From: an uncultured Rickettsiales bacterium
GTDB taxonomy: Bacteria > Pseudomonadota > Alphaproteobacteria > Rickettsiales > UBA1997
Length of the DNA: 6,710 nucleotides
Assembly (NCBI GenBank): GCA_934725005.1
Contig: CAKVBE010000052.1
Location: forward strand, 1-6,710
Direction: 5' to 3'
In this document: positions 1-6,198 of the stretch, one piece after another
Position numbering within the stretch: the first letter of the stretch is position 1
How the letters are laid out: each line of letters opens with the position of its first letter
Position numbers and translations under genes: made by a program
Notes under the pieces: model-generated
What the model was told of the DNA's origin: nothing
The model's database searches: none
Seen by the model: only the letters and a program-made list of their open reading frames with translations

Positions 1-1
1 A

Positions 2-223
2 TTTACAACAATTGATAATGTCAAATTTAGAAAATCTGTTACACCTGGTGATATAATGAAAATGCGTATAAAAATCGTAAACCATAAGCTAAATATTTGG
101 GTTTGTGATGGAATAGTATATGTAAATGACAAAAAGGTAGCAGAAGCAAAATTTTCAGCAATGTTAACTGATACAAGTAAAGGCAAATATAGTGAAACAA
201 AAGACAATAAAAAACATATGTGA
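2..223 (+). CDS. fabZ: 3-hydroxyacyl-[acyl-carrier-protein] dehydratase FabZ, C-terminal part
   Basis: The frame is open from the left edge and ends at TGA 221-223, showing about 73 C-terminal residues. The visible part matches the second half of the FabZ hot-dog fold: an IDNVKFRKSVTPGD segment (family pattern ID..kFr.pV.PGD.m) near the start, then a strand ending in GIVYVNDKKVAEAKFSAML (family pattern G.a.vdgk.vaea.f.a). The catalytic His/Glu region lies outside the window. FabZ dehydrates 3-hydroxyacyl-ACP in the cytoplasm for fatty-acid elongation, and so competes with lipid A synthesis for 3-hydroxyacyl-ACP. The tail after the last conserved strand (about TDTSKGKYSETKDNKKHM) is longer than in E. 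coli FabZ and is the part that overlaps lpxC by 32 bp in another frame. The identification rests on a fragment but the motif order is characteristic. Confidence 0.85.
   Translation, partial: FTTIDNVKFRKSVTPGDIMKMRIKIVNHKLNIWVCDGIVYVNDKKVAEAKFSAMLTDTSKGKYSETKDNKKHM
178..183 (+). promoter_or_regulatory. Ribosome binding site of lpxC (TAAAGG), inside fabZ
   Basis: TAAAGG lies 8 nt before the GTG at 192. It supports GTG 192 as the lpxC start, which also places the conserved N-terminus (MKQKTIKN..., compare MIKQRTLK in E. coli LpxC) correctly. It is the only clear Shine-Dalgarno sequence in the window; the starts at 2063, 2920, 3105 and 4952 lack one. Confidence 0.6.
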
Positions 224-1079
224 AATAGATGGCATTGGCTTACATTCTGGCTTGAACACAAAGATAGTATTAAATCCATCGAAGGTCGGCACTGGAATAA
301 TTTTCAGATTTTTCAATAAAGATAATAACAATAATGTCATTGAAAGTTCTATATTATCAGCCACTTTTAATCATGTTGTAGATACTAGACTTGGTACAAC
401 AATAAGTAATGGTGAATTTACAGTATTAACAATAGAACATCTAATGGCTAGTTTATGGGCTTGTAGCATTGAGAATGTCATGATAGATGTTGTAAGTACC
501 AAACAAGAAATACCAATACTAGATGGGAGTTCTAAAAATTTCGTTGAAAAAATCAGAAATACAGGCGTAAAAGAATTAAATCTCGAAAGAAATTATATAA
601 AAGTTTTAAAAACTATTGAAGTAAATAATAATGACAGTTTTATAAGAATTGAGCCATCTGATGATTTTTCAATAGATATGACAGTTGAATTTGGCTATGG
701 AAATATAGGTAAACAGCATTACTTTTTCAACGGGAAACAGGATGAATTTATAGAAAACATATCAAGGGCTAGAACATTTTGTAATAAAGAAGAAATAGAA
801 TTCATGAAAAAGAATGGATTAGCAAGAGGTGGAAACCTTGATAATGCAATGGTATTTGATAATAAAGGTCTAATAAACGAAAACGGCTTTATTTATGATA
901 ACGAAGTTGTGAGGCACAAAATACTAGATTGCGTTGGAGACATGTTTACAGCTGGATACTTTATGATTGGAAATGTAATAGCAAATAAAACTGGACACAC
1001 ACTGAACAACAAATTACTTAAAGAGTTATTTAAAGATAAAGATAATTACAAGATAGTTAATTCGTCAAAATACGTCTAA
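192..1079 (+). CDS. lpxC: UDP-3-O-acyl-N-acetylglucosamine deacetylase LpxC
   Basis: LpxC is the cytoplasmic zinc amidase that removes the acetyl group from UDP-3-O-acyl-GlcNAc, the committed step of lipid A synthesis. The 295-residue product is close to the usual length (about 305 in E. coli) and has both beta-alpha domains. Visible signatures are GIGLHSG (14-20), TIEHLMA (80-86) with E82 and zinc ligand H83, EIPILDGSS (106-114), SRARTF (191-196) with T195, and RHKILDCVGD (241-250). The last carries zinc ligands H242 and D246, plus K243 and D250. GHTLNNKLL (268-276) carries the catalytic-type H269. All expected active-site residues are present, so the enzyme looks functional. The GTG start lies inside fabZ and has its own Shine-Dalgarno, which suggests coupled translation. 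Lipid A production implies an LPS-bearing outer membrane. The residue assignments come from memory of the E. coli enzyme, not from an alignment. Confidence 0.97.
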   Translation: MKQKTIKNICEIDGIGLHSGLNTKIVLNPSKVGTGIIFRFFNKDNNNNVIESSILSATFNHVVDTRLGTTISNGEFTVLTIEHLMASLWACSIENVMIDVVSTKQEIPILDGSSKNFVEKIRNTGVKELNLERNYIKVLKTIEVNNNDSFIRIEPSDDFSIDMTVEFGYGNIGKQHYFFNGKQDEFIENISRARTFCNKEEIEFMKKNGLARGGNLDNAMVFDNKGLINENGFIYDNEVVRHKILDCVGDMFTAGYFMIGNVIANKTGHTLNNKLLKELFKDKDNYKIVNSSKYV

Positions 1080-1091
1080 GTTACTATAAAA

Positions 1092-1159
1092 AGCCAACGG
1101 AATCCACTCTCTGTAGTACACTCATACGTAACTCAGCAAAGGATTAGTTTTAGTTGGCT
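1092..1159 (-). terminator. Long branched or imperfect hairpin between convergent lpxC and amidase; intrinsic terminator reading leftwards
   Basis: AGCCAAC (1092-1098) pairs exactly with GTTGGCT (1153-1159). Inside it, AATCC (1101-1105) pairs with GGATT (1141-1145), and CTG-T-AGT (1111-1117) can pair with ACTCAG (1131-1136) with one bulged base. On the minus strand the outer stem is followed at once by a TTTTT run, as expected for a Rho-independent terminator of the ppiC-amidase pair; the stem includes the amidase stop codon. On the plus strand it is followed only by loosely T-rich sequence, so termination of lpxC is less certain. The 54-nt apical part is far larger than in an ordinary terminator, so another structured element is possible. 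Confidence 0.5.
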
Positions 1160-2063
1160 ATTCACTTTTATTTCTGTAATTTTCAAACGCACTAGTAACA
1201 GCATTCAGTACATTTGTTGAACTTTTTGTCCACAACCCTTGACCAGCCATTATTAACTGCTCAGGAAAAAAACGTCTGTGAAACACTATTGATTGCATAT
1301 AGAACGAAATATCGTATCTATTATTAGTATCATCAATTCTGTAACCTATTTTCTTCAACTTGTTTTTTATATCAATCAGTTCATCTTTTTCATCACCAAA
1401 ATAATAAAGAATTGTATAATCATTTTTATTTATTTTCCTTTCATTATACCATATACCAATACCGCTCTTAGCTAATTTTTTCCATTTAAATAAATAACTA
1501 ACATCTTGTTTTCTGTTCAAATAATCATCAATAAAATCATTATTAAAATATGCAACGTCAGAATGTGACACAATGTTATCATCTTTTATATTATACTTAT
1601 TTTTTAATTTTTTTATCAGCTTTATTAAAGTTTTGTACTGTTTTCCATTTATATCATGAACAAATGGTGAATTATTTAAAATTTCAATACAAATTGAAGA
1701 GTCGTTCAGTTTTTCAATCCCATTCCAATAACTAAATCCAGCATGGTACGCCACACATGTATCACTTATAACATTAGTCAATCTTCCATTGCTATCTATA
1801 AAATAATGACAACTCACTCTATTGTTTTCAAAAACCTTTTTTAAGCGATTCATTCCTGGTGAAATTGAATGATGGATTACTATCTGTCTCGGACTTCCAC
1901 TCATACGACCTTTAGTATAATAACTATAATCTTTGAATTCATACCAATTATAATCAATCAAACATTGCTTTACAACATTGCCCTCTTCTCTTTTAGGAAA
2001 AATAGCAATTAGTAAAGCAATAAAAACTAATAACAAAAATATTTTTCCTAAAATCTTTTTCAT
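1158..2063 (-). CDS. Membrane-anchored N-acetylmuramoyl-L-alanine amidase (Amidase_2, AmiD/AmpD type)
   Basis: This 301-residue zinc amidase should cut the MurNAc-L-Ala bond of peptidoglycan or its turnover products. Residues 1-23 form a basic start and one hydrophobic segment (FLLLVFIALLIAIF) with no lipobox cysteine, so it is a signal anchor or an uncleaved signal, placing the enzyme in the periplasm. The amidase domain spans about 58-195. IVIHHS carries the first zinc ligand, H64. CHYFIDSNG (85-93), AYHAG (105-109) and SICIEILN (123-130) follow. SHSDVA supplies H167, and RKQD (184-187) supplies D187, matching the His/His/Asp zinc site. After LFKWKKLAKSGIG, residues about 222-292 resemble the peptidoglycan-binding-type helical domain of AmiD (LKKIGYRID..., FHRRFFPE). 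It is the second gene of a leftward pair, 2 bp after ppiC, and its stop lies in the terminator stem. No Shine-Dalgarno is visible, which fits coupling. AmiD rather than cytosolic AmpD is favoured by the N-terminal anchor and the C-terminal domain. Confidence 0.87.
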   Translation of the reverse strand: MKKILGKIFLLLVFIALLIAIFPKREEGNVVKQCLIDYNWYEFKDYSYYTKGRMSGSPRQIVIHHSISPGMNRLKKVFENNRVSCHYFIDSNGRLTNVISDTCVAYHAGFSYWNGIEKLNDSSICIEILNNSPFVHDINGKQYKTLIKLIKKLKNKYNIKDDNIVSHSDVAYFNNDFIDDYLNRKQDVSYLFKWKKLAKSGIGIWYNERKINKNDYTILYYFGDEKDELIDIKNKLKKIGYRIDDTNNRYDISFYMQSIVFHRRFFPEQLIMAGQGLWTKSSTNVLNAVTSAFENYRNKSE

Positions 2064-2065
2064 AA

Positions 2066-2920
2066 TTATTTGTCAATAATAACGATGTTGGCAGATTTTA
2101 TATTTGTTTCGCTAAGATTTTTTAGAAACTTACCAACTAATTCAGTCTTTAAATTATCTTTGATAGCGTCAAACTCTGGTACAACTACACTTTTTTGATT
2201 TTCTTTCAAAATAATATGCCAACCAAATTCTGTTTTAAATGGTTTAGAAATTTTATTCAATTCAGCCTTTTTACATGCATCTTCAAATTCTTTTACTGTT
2301 TGACCTTCTACTATATATCCAAGATCACCACCATTTTGAGCTGTTACATCTATGGAATATTTTTTAGCGACATCTTCAAATTTTTTTGTTCTCAACTCAT
2401 CGGCAACTTTCTTTATTTCGTCCTCTGTTTTAACAACAATATGTCTTACTTTATATTCATTCTTACCTTTCAGACTTTCTTTTAATTGAGAATACTCTGC
2501 TTTAATAGCATCTTCAGTCACATTTTTTTCTATCAAATCACCCAGATAGAATTCTTTTGCCAAATCATTTTTTAAATTTTCCAATTTAGTATTAAATTTC
2601 TCAGTATTTTCAACACCAGATTTTTTTGCATCAGAAAGAATTTTATTTTGATTAACTATTTCATTAATAATTAACGTTCTTTCCTCGTCAGTCATTTTTT
2701 CAATATCAATTTTTTTAGAGAAAATTTTTTCTAAATTTTTTATATAACTTTCTATATCGGAATAACGAACATCACCATAATTTGATGTTGCAACTATCCT
2801 ATTATTATCTTTTTTCTTAAAAAAATTACATTTTCCATAGTATTTACAGAAAGCCAAACCGCCAACTATAGCTAATGCCAACACTATAAAAACTATTAAA
2901 ACTTTCAAATATGTTTTCAT
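2066..2920 (-). CDS. Membrane-anchored parvulin-type peptidyl-prolyl cis-trans isomerase (PpiC/SurA/PrsA-like)
   Basis: The 284-residue product is a predicted periplasmic foldase. A single membrane helix lies at about 5-24, and CKYYGKC (25-31) follows directly; the residues before C25 (LAF) do not make a good lipobox, so a transmembrane anchor is more likely than a lipoprotein. Residues about 50-150 are a charged helical SurA/PrsA-like chaperone segment (MTDEERTLIINEIVNQNKIL, 76-95). The parvulin domain spans about 155-240 with RHIVVKT (159-165), FEDVAKKYS (181-189), GGDLGYI (197-203) and FGWHIILKE (232-240). A helical tail containing PEFDAIKDNLKTEL follows, as in PpiC family members. It likely assists folding of exported or outer-membrane proteins. 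The stop is 2 bp before the amidase start, giving a two-gene envelope operon. It resembles the parvulin-like PPIase of rickettsiae; the family is sure, the client proteins are unknown. The start ATG has no evident Shine-Dalgarno. Confidence 0.9.
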   Translation of the reverse strand: MKTYLKVLIVFIVLALAIVGGLAFCKYYGKCNFFKKKDNNRIVATSNYGDVRYSDIESYIKNLEKIFSKKIDIEKMTDEERTLIINEIVNQNKILSDAKKSGVENTEKFNTKLENLKNDLAKEFYLGDLIEKNVTEDAIKAEYSQLKESLKGKNEYKVRHIVVKTEDEIKKVADELRTKKFEDVAKKYSIDVTAQNGGDLGYIVEGQTVKEFEDACKKAELNKISKPFKTEFGWHIILKENQKSVVVPEFDAIKDNLKTELVGKFLKNLSETNIKSANIVIIDK

Positions 2921-3046
2921 TTATTCATAATTCAAATTAATTACTAATTAAATTTAATAAGCATTCTTTATTTAAAATCAATATAAAAATATTAACTTTA
3001 TCATTTTGATAACACTTCAATAATCCTCTAGTGTAAAAAAATGTTA

Positions 3047-3074
3047 TTGCTTTTTTTAATCTAAAAGATACAAT
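3047..3074 (+). promoter_or_regulatory. Candidate sigma70-type promoter for the ileS fragment-holA pair
   Basis: TTGCTT (3047-3052) and TACAAT (3069-3074, one mismatch to TATAAT) are 16 nt apart and would start transcription about 25 nt before ATG 3105. The -35 matches only three consensus positions, and in DNA this A+T-rich such matches arise by chance. The ORF after it is preceded by no other gene on its strand within the spacer, so a promoter somewhere in 2921-3104 is needed if it is expressed. The same 184-bp spacer must also hold the leftward ppiC promoter, for which no convincing boxes are visible. Confidence 0.3.
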
Positions 3075-3104
3075 TTTCAATAAGAATTAAACAAATATTT
3101 TATT

Positions 3105-3893
3105 ATGAGTGATTTAAGTTCTGTACACTTGCAAGACTATCCAAAAATTACAAATTTTGAAGAAGATAAAGAGTTAATAGATAGTATGGATAAAGTTAGG
3201 GCAATTTGTAGTACAGCTCTATCAATAAGAGATAAACATAACATAAGAGTAAGATTACCATTAAATAAAATAACAGTAATTGGTGAAAATTTGGATAATA
3301 TTAAGGAATTTAAAGATATAATCCTTGATGAAATAAATGTTAAAAATATCGAATTTGAAGACAATATAAAAGAAAAAGCTGATTTTAAATTACAGTTAAA
3401 TTTTCAAAAATTAGGCAGTTTTGCTGGTTCTAAAATGCCAAATATACTTAAAGCATTAAAGAGTAATGAATGGTCTCTAGTTGAAAATAAAATAAAAATA
3501 GCAGATATGGAACTTGATGAAGAGTATTATTCACTAAATTTAGTTCCGAAAAATCAAGATAATTCAGCAGTTGTTTCTGGTTATAACATTGTTGTAGAAT
3601 TAGATATGAACATAACAAGAGATTTAGAACTTGAGGGAATTGTAAGAGATATAGTTAGAGCAGTACAACAAAGTAGAAAAGACGCAGATTTATATATAGC
3701 TGATAAAATAGATTTATATTTAAATACAGATGATAGCAACATGATTGAAGCTATAAATAAATATTCTAATTACTTAAAAGAACAGACTTTGAGCGATAAT
3801 TTGTTTGTAAACAAAAATGAAGATAATCAATTCTCTTTTGATCTGAAAGTTAATGGTAATAATTTAAAAATTAGTTTTGACAAAAGAAAATGA
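3105..3893 (+). CDS. Isoleucyl-tRNA synthetase, C-terminal region only (free-standing fragment)
   Basis: This 262-residue ORF corresponds to the C-terminal end of a long, eukaryote-like (type 2) IleRS, which is normally over 1000 residues. Signatures in family order: SVHLQDYP (6-13), in full-length enzymes an internal segment of the anticodon-binding helical domain; VRAICSTALSIRD (31-43); RVRLPL (48-53); ILDEINVKNIE (73-83); NFQKLGSFAGSKM (99-111); and ELEGIVRDIVRAVQQSRKDA (175-194) followed by IADKIDLYL. The Rossmann catalytic domain with HIGH and KMSKS, and the editing domain, are absent. An in-frame TAA at 3081-3083 shuts the upstream frame, and no remnant of the missing part is visible in 2921-3104. 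ATG 3105 is the only start codon after that stop. The frame has no internal stop or frameshift, and its stop overlaps the holA start (ATGA). It could be half of a split synthetase, a retained fragment or a young pseudogene. The homology is sure; the function is not. Confidence 0.85.
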   Translation: MSDLSSVHLQDYPKITNFEEDKELIDSMDKVRAICSTALSIRDKHNIRVRLPLNKITVIGENLDNIKEFKDIILDEINVKNIEFEDNIKEKADFKLQLNFQKLGSFAGSKMPNILKALKSNEWSLVENKIKIADMELDEEYYSLNLVPKNQDNSAVVSGYNIVVELDMNITRDLELEGIVRDIVRAVQQSRKDADLYIADKIDLYLNTDDSNMIEAINKYSNYLKEQTLSDNLFVNKNEDNQFSFDLKVNGNNLKISFDKRK

Positions 3894-4897
3894 AATTAAC
3901 AGGAAAAAAAGTAAACGATTTTTATAATTCATTAAAAACAAGTGATGAGTATAAGTTGTGTTTACTTTTTGGACAAGATGAATCTGTAATTTCCATTAAA
4001 GCTAAAGAAATACTTAATATTTTCAAAAATGAAAATATCGTAAACATTTCACAAGAAGAATTCAAAAGTAGGCCATCAATAGTATTCGAAGAATTTCAAT
4101 CCATATCATTTTTTGGTGATAGAACAATTATTGTTTTAAGACTTAATGAAAGACCAAATGATGCTACAAAATATATAAAACAAATATTTGAAAAAGTTGA
4201 TGAAAATAATAAAAATTTCATTCTGATAATAGCTGGCGATTTAGCTACTTCATCTTCTTTAAGAAAATTTTGTGAAGAAAGCGATTATATAGCATCAATA
4301 GGTTGTTACAATGAAACTGACAGTGAAGTAATAAGTTTTATTAAAAATAAATTAAATGAATATGAGTTAAAATTTAATCAAGATATAGTTAATAAAATTT
4401 ATTCAAATATAGGTAACAATTTACTAGTTTTAGAAAAAGAAATTGAGAAAATATCCCTTTATAAGGGCAATGATAAAAATTTAACACTTGAAGATATTGA
4501 AAAAACAACAACGGATATTTCTGGTAGCGATATTTCAGAATTTATTAATTATTTCTGTACATTGAATAAACAAAATACATTTAAGAGTCTAAACAAATTA
4601 CTATCAGAAAATCAAAGCATAATTTTGACTAGGTCACTGATCTCACATTTTTTGTTATTACAAAGGATAAATTATAGAATTTCTAATGGAGAAGATATTT
4701 CAAACGCTATAAAATTAGAAAAAGTATTTTGGAAAGAGCAATTATATATAAAAAAACATTTAGAACTTTGGGATTTAAAAAAAATAAATTTCATGCTAGA
4801 AAAGTTTATAGAACTTGAAAAAACTAGTAAATTTTCAACAACAAATATTGAATTTGAAGAGTTTATACTAAAAACATTCATGATTTACAAAAAATAA
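3890..4897 (+). CDS. holA: DNA polymerase III subunit delta
   Basis: HolA is the delta subunit of the clamp loader and opens the beta sliding clamp. The 335-residue length is typical. YKLCLLFGQDESVI (21-34) is the N-terminal strand and the degenerate P-loop region (family pattern yLlyG.de). SISFFGDRTIIVLR (71-84) contains the conserved LsfFGdRr.i.vr motif. FILIIAGDLATSSSLRKF (110-127) matches the ...aGdl...s.LrK.. strand-helix. IGCYNETDSEVISFIKNKL (137-155) opens the middle lid region, with LEKEIEKISLY (181-191) further on. The C-terminal collar helices include SLISHFLLLQRI (249-260), equivalent to the family's lr.l.rhf..L segment. The start ATG overlaps the stop of the IleRS fragment by 4 bp, so translation is probably coupled. 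In many proteobacteria holA follows leuS and lptE; neither is here. A single delta subunit is expected to be essential, which would maintain the upstream transcription unit. Confidence 0.93.
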   Translation: MKLTGKKVNDFYNSLKTSDEYKLCLLFGQDESVISIKAKEILNIFKNENIVNISQEEFKSRPSIVFEEFQSISFFGDRTIIVLRLNERPNDATKYIKQIFEKVDENNKNFILIIAGDLATSSSLRKFCEESDYIASIGCYNETDSEVISFIKNKLNEYELKFNQDIVNKIYSNIGNNLLVLEKEIEKISLYKGNDKNLTLEDIEKTTTDISGSDISEFINYFCTLNKQNTFKSLNKLLSENQSIILTRSLISHFLLLQRINYRISNGEDISNAIKLEKVFWKEQLYIKKHLELWDLKKINFMLEKFIELEKTSKFSTTNIEFEEFILKTFMIYKK

Positions 4898-4951
4898 TCT
4901 TCCATGAACAAATAAAACTATTTCAATACACTAAAAAACAATTTTTTTATT

Positions 4952-6115
4952 ATGCTCAAAAATCTTTTTGTAAAAAAAGAAAAAAAATCTTATTCAAATT
5001 TTTCAACAAAAGCTTATTATAAAGATACTGGTAAACCGGTATGGACTGATAGGAGTTATTTACAATTATCTGAAGAAGCTTATATAAAAAATGTCATTGC
5101 CAATAGATGTATATCTATGATAGCAAAAGGCGCTGGTTGCATAAATTTTCAAGTTATAGATAAAAAGACTAATAAAATTTTAGATAATCACGAATTGACG
5201 GGATTACTAAATAGACCAAATCCATTAACAAGTAAAATTGATTTTTTTGAAACTGTATTTTCACATAAGTTAATAGCTGGAAATGTATTTATACAAGGAA
5301 TTTTTTCCAATAAAAATTATAAAAATCCAATAGAACTGTACATATTAAGACCTGATCGAGTATCTGTTTTAACAAGTGACAATATAATACCATGCGGTTA
5401 TAAATATAAAGTAGATTCATATGAAAGAATATTTTCAATATCACCAATTGATGGAAAATCTGAAATATTACACATAAAAAATTTTCATCCAACAAATGAT
5501 TGGTACGGACTATCACAAATTGAATCTGGCGCATACGCTATAGATCAACATAACGAAGCCTCAAGATGGAATCAATCTATGTTACAAAATGGTGCAAAAC
5601 CATGTGGTGCTTTAATAGTTAAAAATGAAAACAATGATGGATTTTTGACCGAAGAACAATTTGATAGATTAAAAAATCAATTTAACGAAGAATTTAGCGG
5701 AAGTCAAAATGCCGGCAAACCATTATTACTTGAAGGCGGACTTGAATGGAAGGAAATGAGTTTAACTCCAAAAGATATGGATTTTATTAATATAAAATAC
5801 AATTCAGCAAGAGAAATTGCTTTGGCGTTTGGTGTTCCACCGCAATTATTGGGTATACCAGGAGATAATACATATAATAATTTTTCAGAGGCAAGATTAT
5901 TTTTATGGGAACAAACTATTCTTCCAATGATCGATAGCGTATTATCAAACTTCAACAATTGGTTAAATGGTATGTATGAAGAAAATGTTGAAATAACTTA
6001 CGATAAAAATTCAATAGTACAATTAGCACCAAGAAGAGCTGAATTTTTCAATACAATAAATAATGCAACTTTTTTAACAAATGAAGAGAAGAAAAGGATA
6101 TTAAATTTTGTGTAA
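4952..6115 (+). CDS. HK97-family portal protein of gene-transfer-agent type, isolated
   Basis: The 387-residue product matches HK97-family phage portal proteins and is closest by eye to the alphaproteobacterial gene-transfer-agent portal. Portals form the dodecameric ring through which DNA enters the capsid. Family segments in order: GKPVWTDRSY (27-36); NRCISMIAKGA (51-61); HELTGLLNRPNP (80-91); KLIAGNVFIQG (106-116); LYILRPDRVSV (129-139); HIKNFHPTNDWYGLS (174-188); AIDQHNEASRWNQSMLQNGA (196-215); LTEEQFDRLK (232-241); NAGKPLLLEGGLEWKEMSLT (253-272), then PKDMDFI; REIALAFGVPPQLLGIPGDN (287-306), then TY; and LAPRRAEFF (358-366). It ends in FLTNEEKKRIL, where GTA portals also end, so it looks complete. 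No terminase, prohead protease, capsid or tail gene is nearby, consistent with the scattered GTA remnants known from Rickettsiales. It begins 54 bp after holA without a clear Shine-Dalgarno or promoter. Confidence 0.93.
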   Translation: MLKNLFVKKEKKSYSNFSTKAYYKDTGKPVWTDRSYLQLSEEAYIKNVIANRCISMIAKGAGCINFQVIDKKTNKILDNHELTGLLNRPNPLTSKIDFFETVFSHKLIAGNVFIQGIFSNKNYKNPIELYILRPDRVSVLTSDNIIPCGYKYKVDSYERIFSISPIDGKSEILHIKNFHPTNDWYGLSQIESGAYAIDQHNEASRWNQSMLQNGAKPCGALIVKNENNDGFLTEEQFDRLKNQFNEEFSGSQNAGKPLLLEGGLEWKEMSLTPKDMDFINIKYNSAREIALAFGVPPQLLGIPGDNTYNNFSEARLFLWEQTILPMIDSVLSNFNNWLNGMYEENVEITYDKNSIVQLAPRRAEFFNTINNATFLTNEEKKRILNFV

Positions 6116-6155
6116 TATCAATTTTACTGGACAAAAATAATCACAAAATTAATAA

Positions 6156-6185
6156 AATTTGAATACTGTAAAAAGTATTCAAATT
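6156..6185 (-). terminator. Perfect 12-bp hairpin, likely terminator of the pentapeptide gene, possibly bidirectional
   Basis: AATTTGAATACT (6156-6167) and AGTATTCAAATT (6174-6185) are exact inverted repeats around the 6-nt loop GTAAAA. On the minus strand the stem lies 13 bp after the stop of the pentapeptide gene and is followed by T-rich sequence (TTATTAATTTT). On the plus strand, after the portal gene, the following bases are CATTAAAAAAC rather than a T run, so it is a better leftward than rightward terminator. The stem is A+T-rich, as expected in this genome. Confidence 0.55.
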
Positions 6186-6198
6186 CATTAAAAAACAT

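Noticed and set aside
164..364. Minus-strand 66-residue ORF across the fabZ/lpxC junction, and other small antisense ORFs (1293-1475, 1550-1735, 2195-2485, 3137-3364, 4672-4881, 5289-5534, 5704-5958)
   Set aside because: They lie opposite well-supported genes, have F/I/L/S-rich compositions typical of the complement of A+T-rich coding DNA, and show no motifs.
1092..1159. Possible tRNA gene: 7-bp terminal stem AGCCAAC/GTTGGCT over 68 nt
   Set aside because: On neither strand is there a T-arm with a TTCGANT-like loop, a normal D-arm or a plausible anticodon arm, and the 3' side lacks a proper discriminator and CCA context. A hairpin or terminator explains it better.
2921..3104. Remnants of the missing 5' part of ileS in another frame
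   Set aside because: Translation of the plus strand gives frequent stops and no recognisable IleRS motif; a short stretch reading NLKDTIFNKN is too weak to claim.
3105..3893. C-terminal domain of LeuRS or ValRS instead of IleRS, suggested by the usual leuS-lptE-holA order
   Set aside because: The SVHL.DYP, RVR.PL, LDE.NVK..E and NF..LG...G..M series is typical of IleRS, and the downstream helix-strand series also fits IleRS.
4898..6198. A prophage or intact GTA cluster
   Set aside because: Only the portal gene is present. No terminase, protease, capsid, integrase or attachment-site repeat is visible.
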